Shown one piece after another: positions 1-9,023 of a stretch of 64,000 bases of DNA; position 1 is the stretch's first letter; every line of letters starts with the position of its first letter. The stretch lies in contig JAOSKR010000001.1 of the NCBI GenBank assembly GCA_027493545.1, positions 710,001 to 774,000 on the forward strand. Direction: 5' to 3'. The DNA comes from Roseovarius sp. Lineage in GTDB: Bacteria; Pseudomonadota; Alphaproteobacteria; Rhodobacterales; Rhodobacteraceae. The translations under genes and the position numbers were made by a program. The notes beneath the pieces are model-generated. The model was not told the DNA's origin. It did not search any database and saw nothing but the letters and a program-made list of their open reading frames with translations.

Positions 1-1350
1 CCGATGCCGCCGCTGATGAACAACCACGGCAACTATGTCGTCTCAATGGGCAATGTCTGCCGCTGGATGGCCGAACAGGCCGAGGCGCTGGGGGTCGAGA
101 TTTTCCCCGGCATGGCGTGCTCCGAGATGGTCTACGGCGATGCCGGAGAAGTGAAGGGCGTCGTCGCCGGTGAGTTCGGCCTCAACCCCGACGGCACCCC
201 GGGCCCCAACTACGAGCCGGGGATGGAACTGCACGGCAAGTACGTCTTCTTGTGCGAGGGCGTGCGCGGGTCGCTGTCAAAGCAGGTGATCGCCAGATAC
301 GATCTTGCCAAAGGGCACGAGCCGCAGAAATACGGGCTCGGCATGAAGGAGATCTGGGAGATCGACCCGGAAAAGCACCGCCCCGGCAGCGTCACCCACA
401 CGATGGGCTGGCCGCTGGGCAGGAACGCCGGCGGCGGGTCGTTCATCTATCATCTTGAGAACAACCAAGTCTATGTCGGCTTCGTGGTGCACCTCAATTA
501 TGCCAATCCGTACCTCTTTCCCTACATGGAATTCCAGCGCTTCAAGCATCACCCGATGGTCGCCGACCTGCTGAAGGGGGGCAAGCGCGTGGCTTACGGC
601 GCGCGCGCGATCTCCGAAGGCGGCTGGCAGTCGCTGCCCAGGATGGTGATGCCGGGGGCGGCACTGCTGGGTTGTTCGGCGGGGATGGTCAACGTGCCGC
701 GCATCAAGGGCAACCACAACGCCATGCTGTCGGGCAAGGCCGCGGCCGAGGCTGCGCACGCCGCCATCGAGGCCGGCCGTGCCGGCGACGAGCTCTCTGA
801 TTACGAGCGTGACGTGCGCGAGGGTCCGATCGGCAAGGATCTGAAAAGGGTACGCAACGTCAAGCCGATGTGGTCGAAATGGGGGCTCACCGCCAGCCTG
901 GCGCTGGGCGGGGTCGACATGTGGACCAACACCGCCGGCTTCTCGCTCTTCGGGACCATGCGCCACGGCAAGACCGACGCCGAGGCGACCGAGCCGGCCG
1001 ACCGGCACAAGCCGATCGAGTACCCGAAACCCGATGGCCGGATCAGCTTCGACCGGCTGACCAACGTCAGCTTCTCGATGACCAACCACGAGGAAAACCA
1101 GCCCTGTCATCTGCGACTCAGCGATCCGAAGGTTCCGGTCGAGGTCAACCTGGCGAAATACGCCGGCCCCTCGGCGCGCTACTGCCCGGCGGGGGTCTAC
1201 GAGTTCGTGGAAAAGGACGGCAAGCCCGAATTCGTCATCAACTTTCAGAACTGCGTGCACTGCAAGACCTGCGACATCAAGGATCCCGCACAGAATATCA
1301 CTTGGACCACGCCCCAGGGCGGCGACGGGCCGAACTATCCCAACATGTGA
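1..1350 (+). CDS. Electron transfer flavoprotein-ubiquinone oxidoreductase (C-terminal part, 5' truncated by window edge)
   Basis: Passes electrons from reduced ETF (fatty-acid and amino-acid dehydrogenases) to ubiquinone at the inner membrane. The frame is open from base 1, so about 449 residues of a roughly 550-residue protein are visible and the N-terminal FAD-binding part lies outside. The decisive feature is the C-terminal ferredoxin-like [4Fe-4S] module: CPAGVYEF followed by CVHCKTCDIKDP, with cysteine codons at 1183, 1252, 1261 and 1270. The GWPLGRNAGGGSFIYH and GMVNVPRIKGNHNAMLSGKAAAEA segments are also typical of the family. No frame break is seen. The next gene starts about 85 bases downstream. 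Confidence 0.95.
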   Translation, partial: PMPPLMNNHGNYVVSMGNVCRWMAEQAEALGVEIFPGMACSEMVYGDAGEVKGVVAGEFGLNPDGTPGPNYEPGMELHGKYVFLCEGVRGSLSKQVIARYDLAKGHEPQKYGLGMKEIWEIDPEKHRPGSVTHTMGWPLGRNAGGGSFIYHLENNQVYVGFVVHLNYANPYLFPYMEFQRFKHHPMVADLLKGGKRVAYGARAISEGGWQSLPRMVMPGAALLGCSAGMVNVPRIKGNHNAMLSGKAAAEAAHAAIEAGRAGDELSDYERDVREGPIGKDLKRVRNVKPMWSKWGLTASLALGGVDMWTNTAGFSLFGTMRHGKTDAEATEPADRHKPIEYPKPDGRISFDRLTNVSFSMTNHEENQPCHLRLSDPKVPVEVNLAKYAGPSARYCPAGVYEFVEKDGKPEFVINFQNCVHCKTCDIKDPAQNITWTTPQGGDGPNYPNM

Positions 1351-1435
1351 CGCCGGCGACGGCGCGGCTCCCGATTGCGCTGCCCGGCGGCGCAGTCTAC
1401 CCTGCGGCCGACAACAACACCAAGAGGCAGTTCTC

Positions 1436-3161
1436 ATCTCCCTGAAACACGCATCCCTTCCGGCCCTCCTGTTCGCTGCGGCCCTGTCGCAGACGGCCGC
1501 GCCACCCGTCCGTGCCGACGAGGCGGTGGGTGCCTACCTCGCCGCCCGCCATGCCAGCCTGAACAAGGATTACGTCGCTGCGGCTGAGTATTTCACCAAG
1601 GCGCTGACCGAGGACTCGTCGAACCCGGCCATCCTCGAAAGCGCGGTCGTGGCGCAGGTTTCGCTGGGCCGGATCGACCGGGCGCTGCCGATCGCGCGCA
1701 GGATCGAGGAAGACGAGCTGCTCAGCCAGGTCGCCTTCATGACGCTCCTGGCCGACGAGGTGAAGCGTGGCGACTATGACGCCGTGCTTGACCGGATCGG
1801 GCGCGAGCACGGCATCGGCCCGCTCGCGGACGGGCTGATTGCCGCCTGGGTCTATCTGGGCAAGGGCGACATGCGCGAGGCGCTGAAACGTTTCGACGAT
1901 GTCGCCGAAGACCGCGGATTGCGCAGCTTCGCGATCTATCACAAGGCGCTGGCGCTGGCCTCGGTCGGCGATTTCGAGACCGCGGAGCGCATCTTTTCCG
2001 GCGAATCCGACGGCCCGATGCAGCGCACACGGCGCGGCGTCCTGGCCTGGGCGGAAATCCTCGGCCAGCTCGATCGCCACGACGAGGCAGTGGCGCTGAT
2101 CGACGACGCGTTCGGCGCCGATACCGGTCCGCGGGTGAGCGACCTGCGCGAACGCCTGGCGGCCGGCGAAACCGTGCCCTTCAGCCTCATTTCCGGCGCC
2201 GGCGACGGGGTGGCCGAGGTCTATTACTCGCTCGGCCGAGCGCTCATGTCCGATACCAGCGGCGACTATGTCCTGCTCTATGCGCGCCTCGCCGAATACC
2301 TCAATCCCGCCCATATCGACGCCTTGATGTTGAGTGCGGAACTCTTTGAATCGCTGGGCCGCTACGAGTTGGCCGAGAACACCTACAAATCGGTGCCCCG
2401 CGATCATCCGGCCTTCACCGCCGCCGAGATGGGGCGCGCCGAGGCGCTGCGCCGGGCCGGCAAGACCGATGCCGCGGTCGAGGTTCTGGAACAGCTCGCC
2501 GGCAGCCATCCCGACCTGGCGATGGTGCATGTCTCGCTGGGCGACCTCTATCGCCAGCTCGAACGCTTCAAGGACGCCGCCGCCGCCTATGACCGGGCGC
2601 TTGCGCACTATTCCGAGGAGGCGCCCGAGACCTGGTTCATCCATTACGCCCGCGCGATCTGTTACGAGCGTCTCGGAAAATGGGACAGGGCCGAGGCCGA
2701 TTTCCGCCATGCGCTCGAACTCAACCCGGACAATCCGCAGGTTCTGAATTATCTCGGCTATTCCCTGGTCGAAAAGCAGATGAAGCTCGACGAGGCGCTG
2801 GGCATGATCGAGCGCGCCGTCGCCCGCCAGCCCGACAGCGGCTATATCGTCGACAGCTCTGGGCTGGGTACTCTTCCGGCTCGGCCGCTATCAGGAGGCG
2901 GTCGGCCACATGGAGCGCGCGGCCGAGCTGATGCCGGTCGATCCGGTGGTGAACGATCATCTGGGCGATGTGCTCTGGGCGGTGGGGCGGCGCAACGAGG
3001 CGCGGTTCCAGTGGCGGCGCGCACTCTCCTTCGTCGACGAAGCGAAACCCGCCCCGGATGTCGATCCGGACCGAATCCGCCGCAAGCTCGAGATCGGGCT
3101 CGATGCAGTACTGCGCCAGAAGGCGCGCCGCCCCCTGGAGGTTGTCGATGACGGTGGTTGA
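1436..3161 (+). CDS. Secreted/periplasmic tetratricopeptide-repeat protein (one frameshift)
   Basis: About 574 residues once repaired. The N-terminus (SLKHASLPALLFAAALSQTA, then RADEAVGAYLAARHA) is a Sec signal peptide with a probable cleavage site after VRA. Tandem TPRs follow, clearest from about residue 280 onward. A single extra base near 2858 (CTCTGGG where CCTGGG is expected) moves the rest to another frame, which continues with LGRYQEAVGHMERAAELMP and ends at 3161. The stop overlaps the ispE start by 14 bases, suggesting translational coupling. No ATG/GTG/TTG precedes the signal peptide in frame; an ATC at 1436 or CTG at 1442 sits behind AAGAGGCAG, so the start is uncertain. The first standard start, GTG at 1526, would remove the signal peptide. 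The binding partner is unknown. Confidence 0.8.
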
Positions 3162-3993
3162 AGTCTTTGTTCCGGCCAAGGTGAACCTGACGCTGCACGT
3201 CACCGGACAGCGCGAGGATGGCTTTCACCTGATCGATTCGCTGGCTGTTTTCGCCGACGTGGGCGACCGGCTGCGCATCACGCTTCCCGGCGACGGGCGG
3301 CTGACGGTCGAAGGACCGATGGCCGAGGGCGTGCCGGTCGATGACAGCAACCTGGTGCTGCGCGCCGCGCGCATGACCGGGGTGCGCGCCGACTTCGTGC
3401 TGGAAAAGAACCTGCCCCACGCCGCCGGGCTGGGTGGCGGCTCGGGCGATGCGGCGGCGACGTTGAGGGTGCTGGCGGGCTTTGCCGGCAAGCCGGTGCC
3501 CGCTGACGGCATCGCGCTAGGGACCGACCTGCCGCTTTGTCTGCTGGGGCGGGCGGCGCGCGTGACGGGCATCGGCGAAACCGTCACCCCGCTGCCCGGG
3601 CTGCCGGCACTCGATGCGGTGCTGGTCAACCCCAACCGGCCGGTTCCGACCTCGCAGGTCTTCGCCATGCTGAGGCAAAAACACAATCCGGCGATGCCCG
3701 AGCGGATACCGTCCTTTCACGGGCCCGCCGATCTGGTCGACTGGCTGGGTCGGCAGCGCAACGATCTCGAGACCCCGGCGATCGAGGCCGAGCCGATGAT
3801 CGCGCAGGTCTTCGAGACGCTGGAAAAGACCCCGGGTTGCCAGCTTGCGCGGATGTCGGGTGCCGGCGGCACCTGTTTCGGCATCTACCAGGATGCCGAG
3901 ACCGCCGGATCGGCCGCCGGGCGGCTGGCCGAGGCATTTCCGGGCTGGTGGGTGGTGGCGGTGCGGCTCAATGCGCCGGGCCGCCCGGGCTGA
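3148..3993 (+). CDS. ispE: 4-diphosphocytidyl-2-C-methyl-D-erythritol kinase
   Basis: GHMP-family kinase of the non-mevalonate isoprenoid pathway; it phosphorylates the 2-hydroxyl of CDP-methylerythritol in the cytoplasm. The 281-residue product opens with PAKVNLTLHVTGQREDGFH, carries the ATP-binding loop LPHAAGLGGGSGDAAATLR, and has the C-terminal MSGAGGTCFGIY glycine motif. The start overlaps the upstream TPR gene. The neighbouring prenyl diphosphate synthase, on the opposite strand and ending 4 bases away, uses products of the same pathway. Length is normal for the family and the frame is intact. Confidence 0.95.
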   Translation: MTVVEVFVPAKVNLTLHVTGQREDGFHLIDSLAVFADVGDRLRITLPGDGRLTVEGPMAEGVPVDDSNLVLRAARMTGVRADFVLEKNLPHAAGLGGGSGDAAATLRVLAGFAGKPVPADGIALGTDLPLCLLGRAARVTGIGETVTPLPGLPALDAVLVNPNRPVPTSQVFAMLRQKHNPAMPERIPSFHGPADLVDWLGRQRNDLETPAIEAEPMIAQVFETLEKTPGCQLARMSGAGGTCFGIYQDAETAGSAAGRLAEAFPGWWVVAVRLNAPGRPG

Positions 3994-3997
3994 GGGG

Positions 3998-4999
3998 TCA
4001 GGCCACCCGCGCGACGACGTAATCGGCAAGATCGGTCAGGATGCGCCGCACCGGATGCTCGGGCAGCCGCGCCAGCGCCGCCTTTGCCCGCCCGGCCCAG
4101 CCGTCCGCGTCGGCATGGGTGCGTGCCAGCGCGTCGTGGCGCGCGAGGATCGCCAGCGCCTCTTCGAGGTCGCCCTCCCGCTGGTCGCCCTTCTCGATCG
4201 TGCGCTGCCAGAAGGCGCGCTCGCGGGCGTTGGCCGCGGCCACCGCCTTGATCACCGGCAACGTCAGTTTGCGTTCGCGGAAATCGTCGCCGACGTTCTT
4301 GCCGGTGGCATGCACATCGCCCTGATAATCCAGCAGGTCGTCGGCGATCTGAAAGGCGATGCCCAGTGCGTCGCCATAGTCGTAAAGCGCCTTTTCGCGG
4401 TCCTCGTCCATCCCGGCCAGAACGCCGCCGACCTGAGTTGCGGCCGAAAACAGCGCCGCCGTCTTGCCCCGCACAACCTGCAGGTAGACGTCCTCGCCGG
4501 TGGCCAGGTCGCGCGCCGCGCTCAGTTGCAGCACCTCGCCCTCGGCGATGGTGGCGGCGGCGTTCGCGAGGATGTCGAGCACCCTGAGCGAGCCCGGCTC
4601 GACCATCAGCTGAAAGGCGCGGGCAAAGAGATAATCGCCAACCAGAACGCTCGACTTGTTGTCCCACAGCAGGTTCGCGGTGGGCCGGCCGCGGCGCTGG
4701 CGGCTTTCGTCGACAACGTCGTCATGCAGGAGCGTGGCGGTGTGGATGAATTCGACCGTCGCGGCAAGATGCACGTCGTAGGGTCCGCCATAGCCGCACA
4801 TCTCGGCCGTGGCGAGCGTCAGCATCGGGCGCAGGCGCTTGCCGCCGGCCTCGATCAGGTGCGCCGTCACCTCGGGAATCCGCGGAGCATGGCGTGAGGC
4901 CATGCGTTCGCGGATGAGCGTGTTGACGGCATCGAGCCGTTCCGACAGGCGCGCGGCCAGTTCCTCATGCGGCTTGATGACGGCGTCGTCCAATCCCAT
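3998..4999 (-). CDS. Polyprenyl diphosphate synthase (octaprenyl/decaprenyl type)
   Basis: Trans-prenyltransferase that elongates allylic diphosphates with IPP to make the ubiquinone side chain. The 333-residue protein contains both aspartate-rich motifs: LLHDDVVDESRQRRGRPT (about residues 95-112) and FQIADDLLDYQGD (about 222-234), plus GGKRLRP near the N-terminus. The start at 4999 is preceded on the minus strand by GGGGAGAG. It converges tail-to-tail with ispE. Rhodobacteraceae usually make Q10, so a decaprenyl product is likely, but chain length cannot be read from the sequence. Confidence 0.92.
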   Translation of the reverse strand: MGLDDAVIKPHEELAARLSERLDAVNTLIRERMASRHAPRIPEVTAHLIEAGGKRLRPMLTLATAEMCGYGGPYDVHLAATVEFIHTATLLHDDVVDESRQRRGRPTANLLWDNKSSVLVGDYLFARAFQLMVEPGSLRVLDILANAAATIAEGEVLQLSAARDLATGEDVYLQVVRGKTAALFSAATQVGGVLAGMDEDREKALYDYGDALGIAFQIADDLLDYQGDVHATGKNVGDDFRERKLTLPVIKAVAAANARERAFWQRTIEKGDQREGDLEEALAILARHDALARTHADADGWAGRAKAALARLPEHPVRRILTDLADYVVARVA

Positions 5000-5058
5000 T
5001 TCTCTCCCCGACACCTCGCGGCTCGACAAACCGGCCCCCGACACCGTAAGCCTTGGGC

Positions 5059-5280
5059 ATGAGACAAATCCTGCGCACCAACGACCCGACCGCGATCGCC
5101 TTTGCCAAGGCACTGCTTTCCGGCGAGGGTATAGACTGCTTTGAAATGGACGTAAATATGAGCGTGCTCGAAGGTTCGATCGGCGTCCTGCCCCGCCGGA
5201 TCATGGTGGCGACCGCCGATCACGCCGATGCCGTGCGCACACTTCGCGACAACGGGATCGAGGTGGATGACGGCGGATGA
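5059..5280 (+). CDS. DUF2007-family small protein
   Basis: 73 residues with the DUF2007 pattern: MRQILRTNDPTAIAFAKALL, a central GSIGVLPRRIMV segment and an ending that mixes acidic and glycine residues. The family is called a putative signal-transducing protein, but no biochemical role is established. It has no membrane segment or signal peptide. The start lies 60 bases from the divergent prenyl synthase start, so the two probably share a promoter region. The 3' end overlaps the next methyltransferase gene by 14 bases, indicating an operon. Confidence 0.75.
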   Translation: MRQILRTNDPTAIAFAKALLSGEGIDCFEMDVNMSVLEGSIGVLPRRIMVATADHADAVRTLRDNGIEVDDGG

Positions 5281-6040
5281 GGGCGGCGCGGATCGCCTGA
5301 CCCGCGACGCCTTTCTCGGCGGTCGGTTGCACATCTGGCAGCCCGCGCGCGGCTATCGCGCCGGCTTGGACCCGGTGCTGCTGGCGGCCGCCGTACCCGC
5401 GCTGCCGGGGCAGAGCGTGCTCGAACTGGGTTGCGGCGCCGGGGTGGCGGCGCTTTGTCTGGCTCGCCGGGTGCCCGGCCTGCGCCTCGCGGGGCTGGAG
5501 CGTCAGCCCGCCTATGCCGACCTCGCCCGCCGCAACGGCACCGAGAACGCTATCGACTGGGAGGTGATCGCGGGCGATCTTGTGGCGATGCCGGCCGGGC
5601 TGCGTGCGCGCCGGTTCGATCATGTCATCGCCAATCCGCCCTATTTCGATCGTGCGCGAAGAACACCCGCCGGCGATCCCGGCCGCGAGGCGGCGCTCGC
5701 CGAGGCCACGCCGCTGGCGCTCTGGGTGGAGGCGGCCGCGCGCCGTTGTGCCCCCGGCGGCCATGTCAGCCTTATCCACGCGGCCGAGCGTCTGCCCGAA
5801 CTGCTGGCCCATGCCGCGCGGCATCTGGGCTCCATCGAGGTGCTGCCGCTCGTCCCGCGCCGCGGACGCGCCGCCCGCCGGGTGCTGCTGCGGGCCCGCA
5901 AGGGCGGGCGCGCGGTCTTTCGCCTGCATGACGGCTGGCTCCTGCACGAGGGTGCCGCCCACGACGGAGACCGGGAAAACTACACGCCGGCAACGGCTTC
6001 GGTCCTGCGCGAGGGTGCCGCGCTGTGCTTTCCGGCCTGA
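5267..6040 (+). CDS. TrmN6-like SAM-dependent methyltransferase
   Basis: 257 residues, related to the tRNA1(Val) adenine-37 N6-methyltransferase (TrmN6/YfiC) and other small N6-adenine methyltransferases. It has SAM motif I (VLELGCGAGVAALCLARRVPG) around residue 50 and the NPPY catalytic motif (HVIANPPYFDRA) around residue 125, typical of N6-adenine or N5-glutamine methyltransferases. The start overlaps the DUF2007 gene. The target is inferred from family membership only. Confidence 0.82.
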   Translation: MTADEGGADRLTRDAFLGGRLHIWQPARGYRAGLDPVLLAAAVPALPGQSVLELGCGAGVAALCLARRVPGLRLAGLERQPAYADLARRNGTENAIDWEVIAGDLVAMPAGLRARRFDHVIANPPYFDRARRTPAGDPGREAALAEATPLALWVEAAARRCAPGGHVSLIHAAERLPELLAHAARHLGSIEVLPLVPRRGRAARRVLLRARKGGRAVFRLHDGWLLHEGAAHDGDRENYTPATASVLREGAALCFPA

Positions 6041-6102
6041 GAGGCGGACAATGCCTGCTGTATCGGGCCGGCGACATGCTGCGAATGCAGCGTGACAGAT
6101 TT

Positions 6103-6164
6103 GAAAATCTGTGGTGGACTGATTATGTCAGGTTTGTCTGGCAGAAATTGAGAGGAGACGGCCA
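6103..6164 (+). promoter_or_regulatory. Putative promoter/operator region of the DUF465 gene
   Basis: Between the methyltransferase and the DUF465 gene lies ACAGATTTGAAAATCTGT, an 8-bp perfect inverted repeat with a 2-bp centre. The same place offers TTGAAA followed about 16 bases later by TTATGT, a weak sigma-70-like pair. A purine-rich AGAGGAGACGG stretch then precedes the ATG at 6165. The palindrome could be an operator or a small hairpin. Confidence 0.3.
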
Positions 6165-6335
6165 ATGAGCTTGGTTTCGCATGTCGAGGAACTGAAGAAA
6201 AAACACCAAACCCTCTCCGAGCAGGTCGAAGAAGCGCAACGTTCACCCGGCGCATCGGACTACGAAATCCAGGAACTCAAGAAACAGAAGCTGCGGCTCA
6301 AGGAGGAGATCGCGCGCCTGTCGCTCGAAGCCTGA
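6165..6335 (+). CDS. DUF465/YdcH-family small coiled-coil protein
   Basis: A 56-residue ORF beginning MSLVSHVEELKKKHQTLSEQ and ending LKEEIARLSLEA. It is entirely charged and helical, matching the short DUF465 coiled-coil proteins common in alphaproteobacteria. GAGGAGACGGCCA precedes the ATG, a strong Shine-Dalgarno match. Function is unknown. A stem-loop shared with the convergent phaB gene follows about 140 bases downstream. Confidence 0.8.
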   Translation: MSLVSHVEELKKKHQTLSEQVEEAQRSPGASDYEIQELKKQKLRLKEEIARLSLEA

Positions 6336-6475
6336 GAGCGGTACATCGACGGTAACGGCCCGCCCGCACTGTCGTGCCAGGGCGGCGGCTGGCGAAACGG
6401 ACCTCTGCATTCGGGAGATGTTCGCGCCGCGTTGCCCGCGCGCGAGCAAACCCGCGAATGGCGAGATAAACGTGA

Positions 6476-6506
6476 AAACGGGCCGGTCCTCGCGACCGGC
6501 CCTTTG
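6476..6506. terminator. Bidirectional stem-loop terminator between DUF465 gene and phaB
   Basis: Perfect 9-bp stem GGGCCGGTC / GACCGGCCC with a 5-base loop. It is flanked by AAAAC on the left and TTTG on the right, so it could end transcription from both the plus-strand DUF465 gene and the minus-strand phaB gene. Confidence 0.65.
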
Positions 6507-6539
6507 CGTTGGCGTTGCCTGTTTGCGTGGCCGCCCCGG

Positions 6540-7262
6540 TCAGACGAAGAACTGCCCGCCATTGACCGAGATCGTCGAGCCGTTGATGAATTGGGCGTCG
6601 TCGGAGGCGAGAAAGGTCACGCAGCGGGCGATTTCCCCCGGTTCGCCCAGCCGGCCGGCGGGGATCTGGGAGATGATCCGCTCGCGCACCTTTTCCGGCA
6701 CTGCCATCACCATTTCGGTGGCAATATAGCCGGGACAGACGGCGTTGGCGGTGATGCCCTTGGCCGCGCCTTCCTGCGCCAGGCTCTTGATGATGCCCAG
6801 GTCGCCGGCCTTGGCGGCGGCGTAGTTCACCTGCGCGAACTGGCCCTTCTGCCCGTTGATCGAGGAAATCACGATCACCCGGCCGAAGCCGCGATCGCGC
6901 ATGCCGGGCCAGACCGGATGCACGGTGTTGAAGACCCCGGTGAGGTTGGTGTCGATCACCTCCCTCCACTGTTCGGGGGTCATCCTGTGAAACGGCGCGT
7001 CGCGGGTGATGCCGGCGTTGGCCACCACGATGTCGATGGGGCCCAGATCCGCTTCGACCCTGGCGATGCCGGCCTTCGACGCGGCGTAATCGCCCACGTC
7101 CCATTTGTAGGTCTTTATGCCGGTCTCCTCGGTAAAGGCGGCGGCTGCCTCGTCGTTGCCGGCATAGGTCGCGGCGACGATGATCCCTCTGGCCTTGAGC
7201 GCCTTGGAAATCGCCTCGCCGATGCCGCGCGTGCCGCCGGTCACAAGTGCAACTCTTGCCAT
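6540..7262 (-). CDS. phaB: Acetoacetyl-CoA reductase (NADPH)
   Basis: SDR-family enzyme reducing acetoacetyl-CoA to (R)-3-hydroxybutyryl-CoA for polyhydroxybutyrate synthesis. The 240-residue protein has the Rossmann TGGTRGIG motif at about residue 8, NAG at about 88, the catalytic Ser in VISSIN, and the YxxxK pair in NYAAAKAG. The sequence NLTGVFNTVHPVWPGMRDRGFGRVI is characteristic of PhaB. It lies downstream of phaA on the same strand, but a 405-base gap suggests an independent promoter. Confidence 0.93.
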   Translation of the reverse strand: MARVALVTGGTRGIGEAISKALKARGIIVAATYAGNDEAAAAFTEETGIKTYKWDVGDYAASKAGIARVEADLGPIDIVVANAGITRDAPFHRMTPEQWREVIDTNLTGVFNTVHPVWPGMRDRGFGRVIVISSINGQKGQFAQVNYAAAKAGDLGIIKSLAQEGAAKGITANAVCPGYIATEMVMAVPEKVRERIISQIPAGRLGEPGEIARCVTFLASDDAQFINGSTISVNGGQFFV

Positions 7263-7667
7263 GAGATTCTCCGTCCTTTGATTGGGGCCTGATTGTTTTG
7301 TTACGTTGCTGCCAACGGAAACGCAACAATATTGCCGACAGTATTTTCAATCATCCGGCGAAATCGCCGGCCACGGCAACGATGGTGCCGAGAATCGGTG
7401 CGCCGGTCAACGCCGCGGCCATCCGGATACCGGCGCGCCGGGATTCCGGGCACGTTCGCGGTAACGCAGGCAGGCGTCAGCGGCCGCCCGCGAGCCGCGG
7501 GCGCGGCCCCGGGACGACCCGTCTCCGGCACAGTCTCCGGGCGGTATCCGGGGAATCGCCCGTGACGGGACGCGGCAGGTTCAGGCGGGCAGGGCGGTGT
7601 CTGGTGGTCGGCGACACCGGCCCGGGCCTGTGGTGGCCCGGCCGGCGCCTCCGACGGGGTCAGCGGG
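7263..7667 (-). other. 405-base phaA-phaB intergenic region
   Basis: No convincing gene. The phaB-proximal side is AT-richer and could hold its promoter. A short perfect hairpin CCGGCG-AAAT-CGCCGG lies at 7355-7370. The phaA-proximal side is very GC-rich with imperfect inverted repeats that could end phaA transcripts, but no T-run follows them. Confidence 0.4.
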
Positions 7668-8843
7668 TTACGGGCGCTCCACGCACATGGCGACACCCAT
7701 GCCGCCGCCGATGCAGAGCGTGGCGAGGCCGCGCCCGGCGTTGCGCCGCTTCATCTCGAAGAGCAGGGTGTTGAGGATGCGCGCGCCGCTGGCGCCGATC
7801 GGGTGGCCGATGGCGATGGCGCCGCCGTTCACGTTCACGATCTCGGGGTTCCAGCCCATGTCCTTGTTGACCGCGCAGGCCTGGGCGGCAAAGGCTTCGT
7901 TGGCCTCGACGAGGTCGAGGTCCTCGGGCTTCCAGCCGGCCTTTTCCAGCGCCTTGCGGCTGGCGTGGATCGGGCCCACCCCCATGATCGACGGATCGAC
8001 CCCGGCGGTGGCGTAGGAGGCGATCCGCGCCAGTGGCTCGATACCGCGGCGCTGGGCCTCGTCGGCGCTCATCAGCAGCACCCCGGCGGCGCCGTCGTTG
8101 ATGCCGCTGGCATTGGCGGCGGTGACCGACCCGTCCTTGGTGAAGGCCGGGCGCAGTTTCTGCATCGCCTCGATGGTGGCGCCGTGGCGGATGTATTCGT
8201 CCTTGTCCACCACGATGTCGCCCTTGCGGGTCTTGACGGTGAAGGCGATCACCTCGTCGTCGAAACGTCCGGCCTTCTGCGCGGCTTCGGCCTTGTTCTG
8301 GCTGGCGACGGCGAATTCGTCCTGCTGTTCGCGGCTGATCTGCCACTTCTCGGCCACGTTCTCGGCGGTCTGGCCCATGTGATAGCCGTTGAAGGCGTCC
8401 CACAGCCCGTCGCGGATCATGGTGTCGATGTATTTCATGTCGCCCATCTTGTGGCCGGCACGCAGATGCGCGGCGTGGGGCGAAAGGGTCATGTTCTCCT
8501 GCCCGCCGGCGGCGATGATCTTCGCGTCACCGAGCTGGATGTGCTGGGCGCCCAGCGCCACCGCCCGGAGCCCCGAGCCGCAGACCTGGTTGATGCCCCA
8601 GGCGGCCGATTCGACCGGCAGGCCGGCGTTGATATGAGCCTGGCGCGCCGGATTCTGGCCCTGCGCCGCGGTCAGCACCTGGCCGAGGATGGTTTCCGAC
8701 ACCTCGGCCTTGTCGATGCCGGCGCGCGCGACGATGGCCTCGAGCACGGCGGCGCCGAGATCGTGGGCCGGGGTGTTGGCGAACGCGCCGTTGAACGAGC
8801 CGACGGCGGTGCGCGCCGCGGATGCGATGACGATGTTGGTCAT
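7668..8843 (-). CDS. phaA: Acetyl-CoA C-acetyltransferase (beta-ketothiolase)
   Basis: Condenses two acetyl-CoA into acetoacetyl-CoA, the first step of PHB synthesis; also reversible in ketone and fatty-acid metabolism. The 391-residue protein carries the nucleophilic cysteine in [16 protein letters not shown] (about residue 88), the [20 protein letters not shown] motif with the catalytic histidine (about 350), and the C-terminal [10 protein letters not shown] cysteine. GGAGGAA precedes the ATG on the minus strand. It sits upstream of phaB in the order typical of this family. No frame break. Confidence 0.95.
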   Translation of the reverse strand: MTNIVIASAARTAVGSFNGAFANTPAHDLGAAVLEAIVARAGIDKAEVSETILGQVLTAAQGQNPARQAHINAGLPVESAAWGINQVCGSGLRAVALGAQHIQLGDAKIIAAGGQENMTLSPHAAHLRAGHKMGDMKYIDTMIRDGLWDAFNGYHMGQTAENVAEKWQISREQQDEFAVASQNKAEAAQKAGRFDDEVIAFTVKTRKGDIVVDKDEYIRHGATIEAMQKLRPAFTKDGSVTAANASGINDGAAGVLLMSADEAQRRGIEPLARIASYATAGVDPSIMGVGPIHASRKALEKAGWKPEDLDLVEANEAFAAQACAVNKDMGWNPEIVNVNGGAIAIGHPIGASGARILNTLLFEMKRRNAGRGLATLCIGGGMGVAMCVERP

Positions 8844-9023
8844 GTGCTTCCTCCACAAGGGTATGTGCGTGGCCGGGGACGCCGCCGGACGTAGCATCGG
8901 ATACGGGCTCCGAGCACCGCCGGAATCCCCCGCCGTCGCCTGCGGTCTTAGCGCATACGCCGCGCTGCGGCAACGGTTGGATTGTCACAGCGCCGTGCGT
9001 GCCGGGCGCCGCCGCCGCCGCAC

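Noticed and set aside
277-1437. Long minus-strand ORF opposite ETF-QO
   Set aside because: It is the shadow of a strongly conserved plus-strand gene; no family motif or ribosome site. Similar antisense ORFs (6432-7292 +, 38834-40642 +, 44805-46808 +, 58760-60124 +) are rejected for the same reason: high GC keeps antisense frames open.
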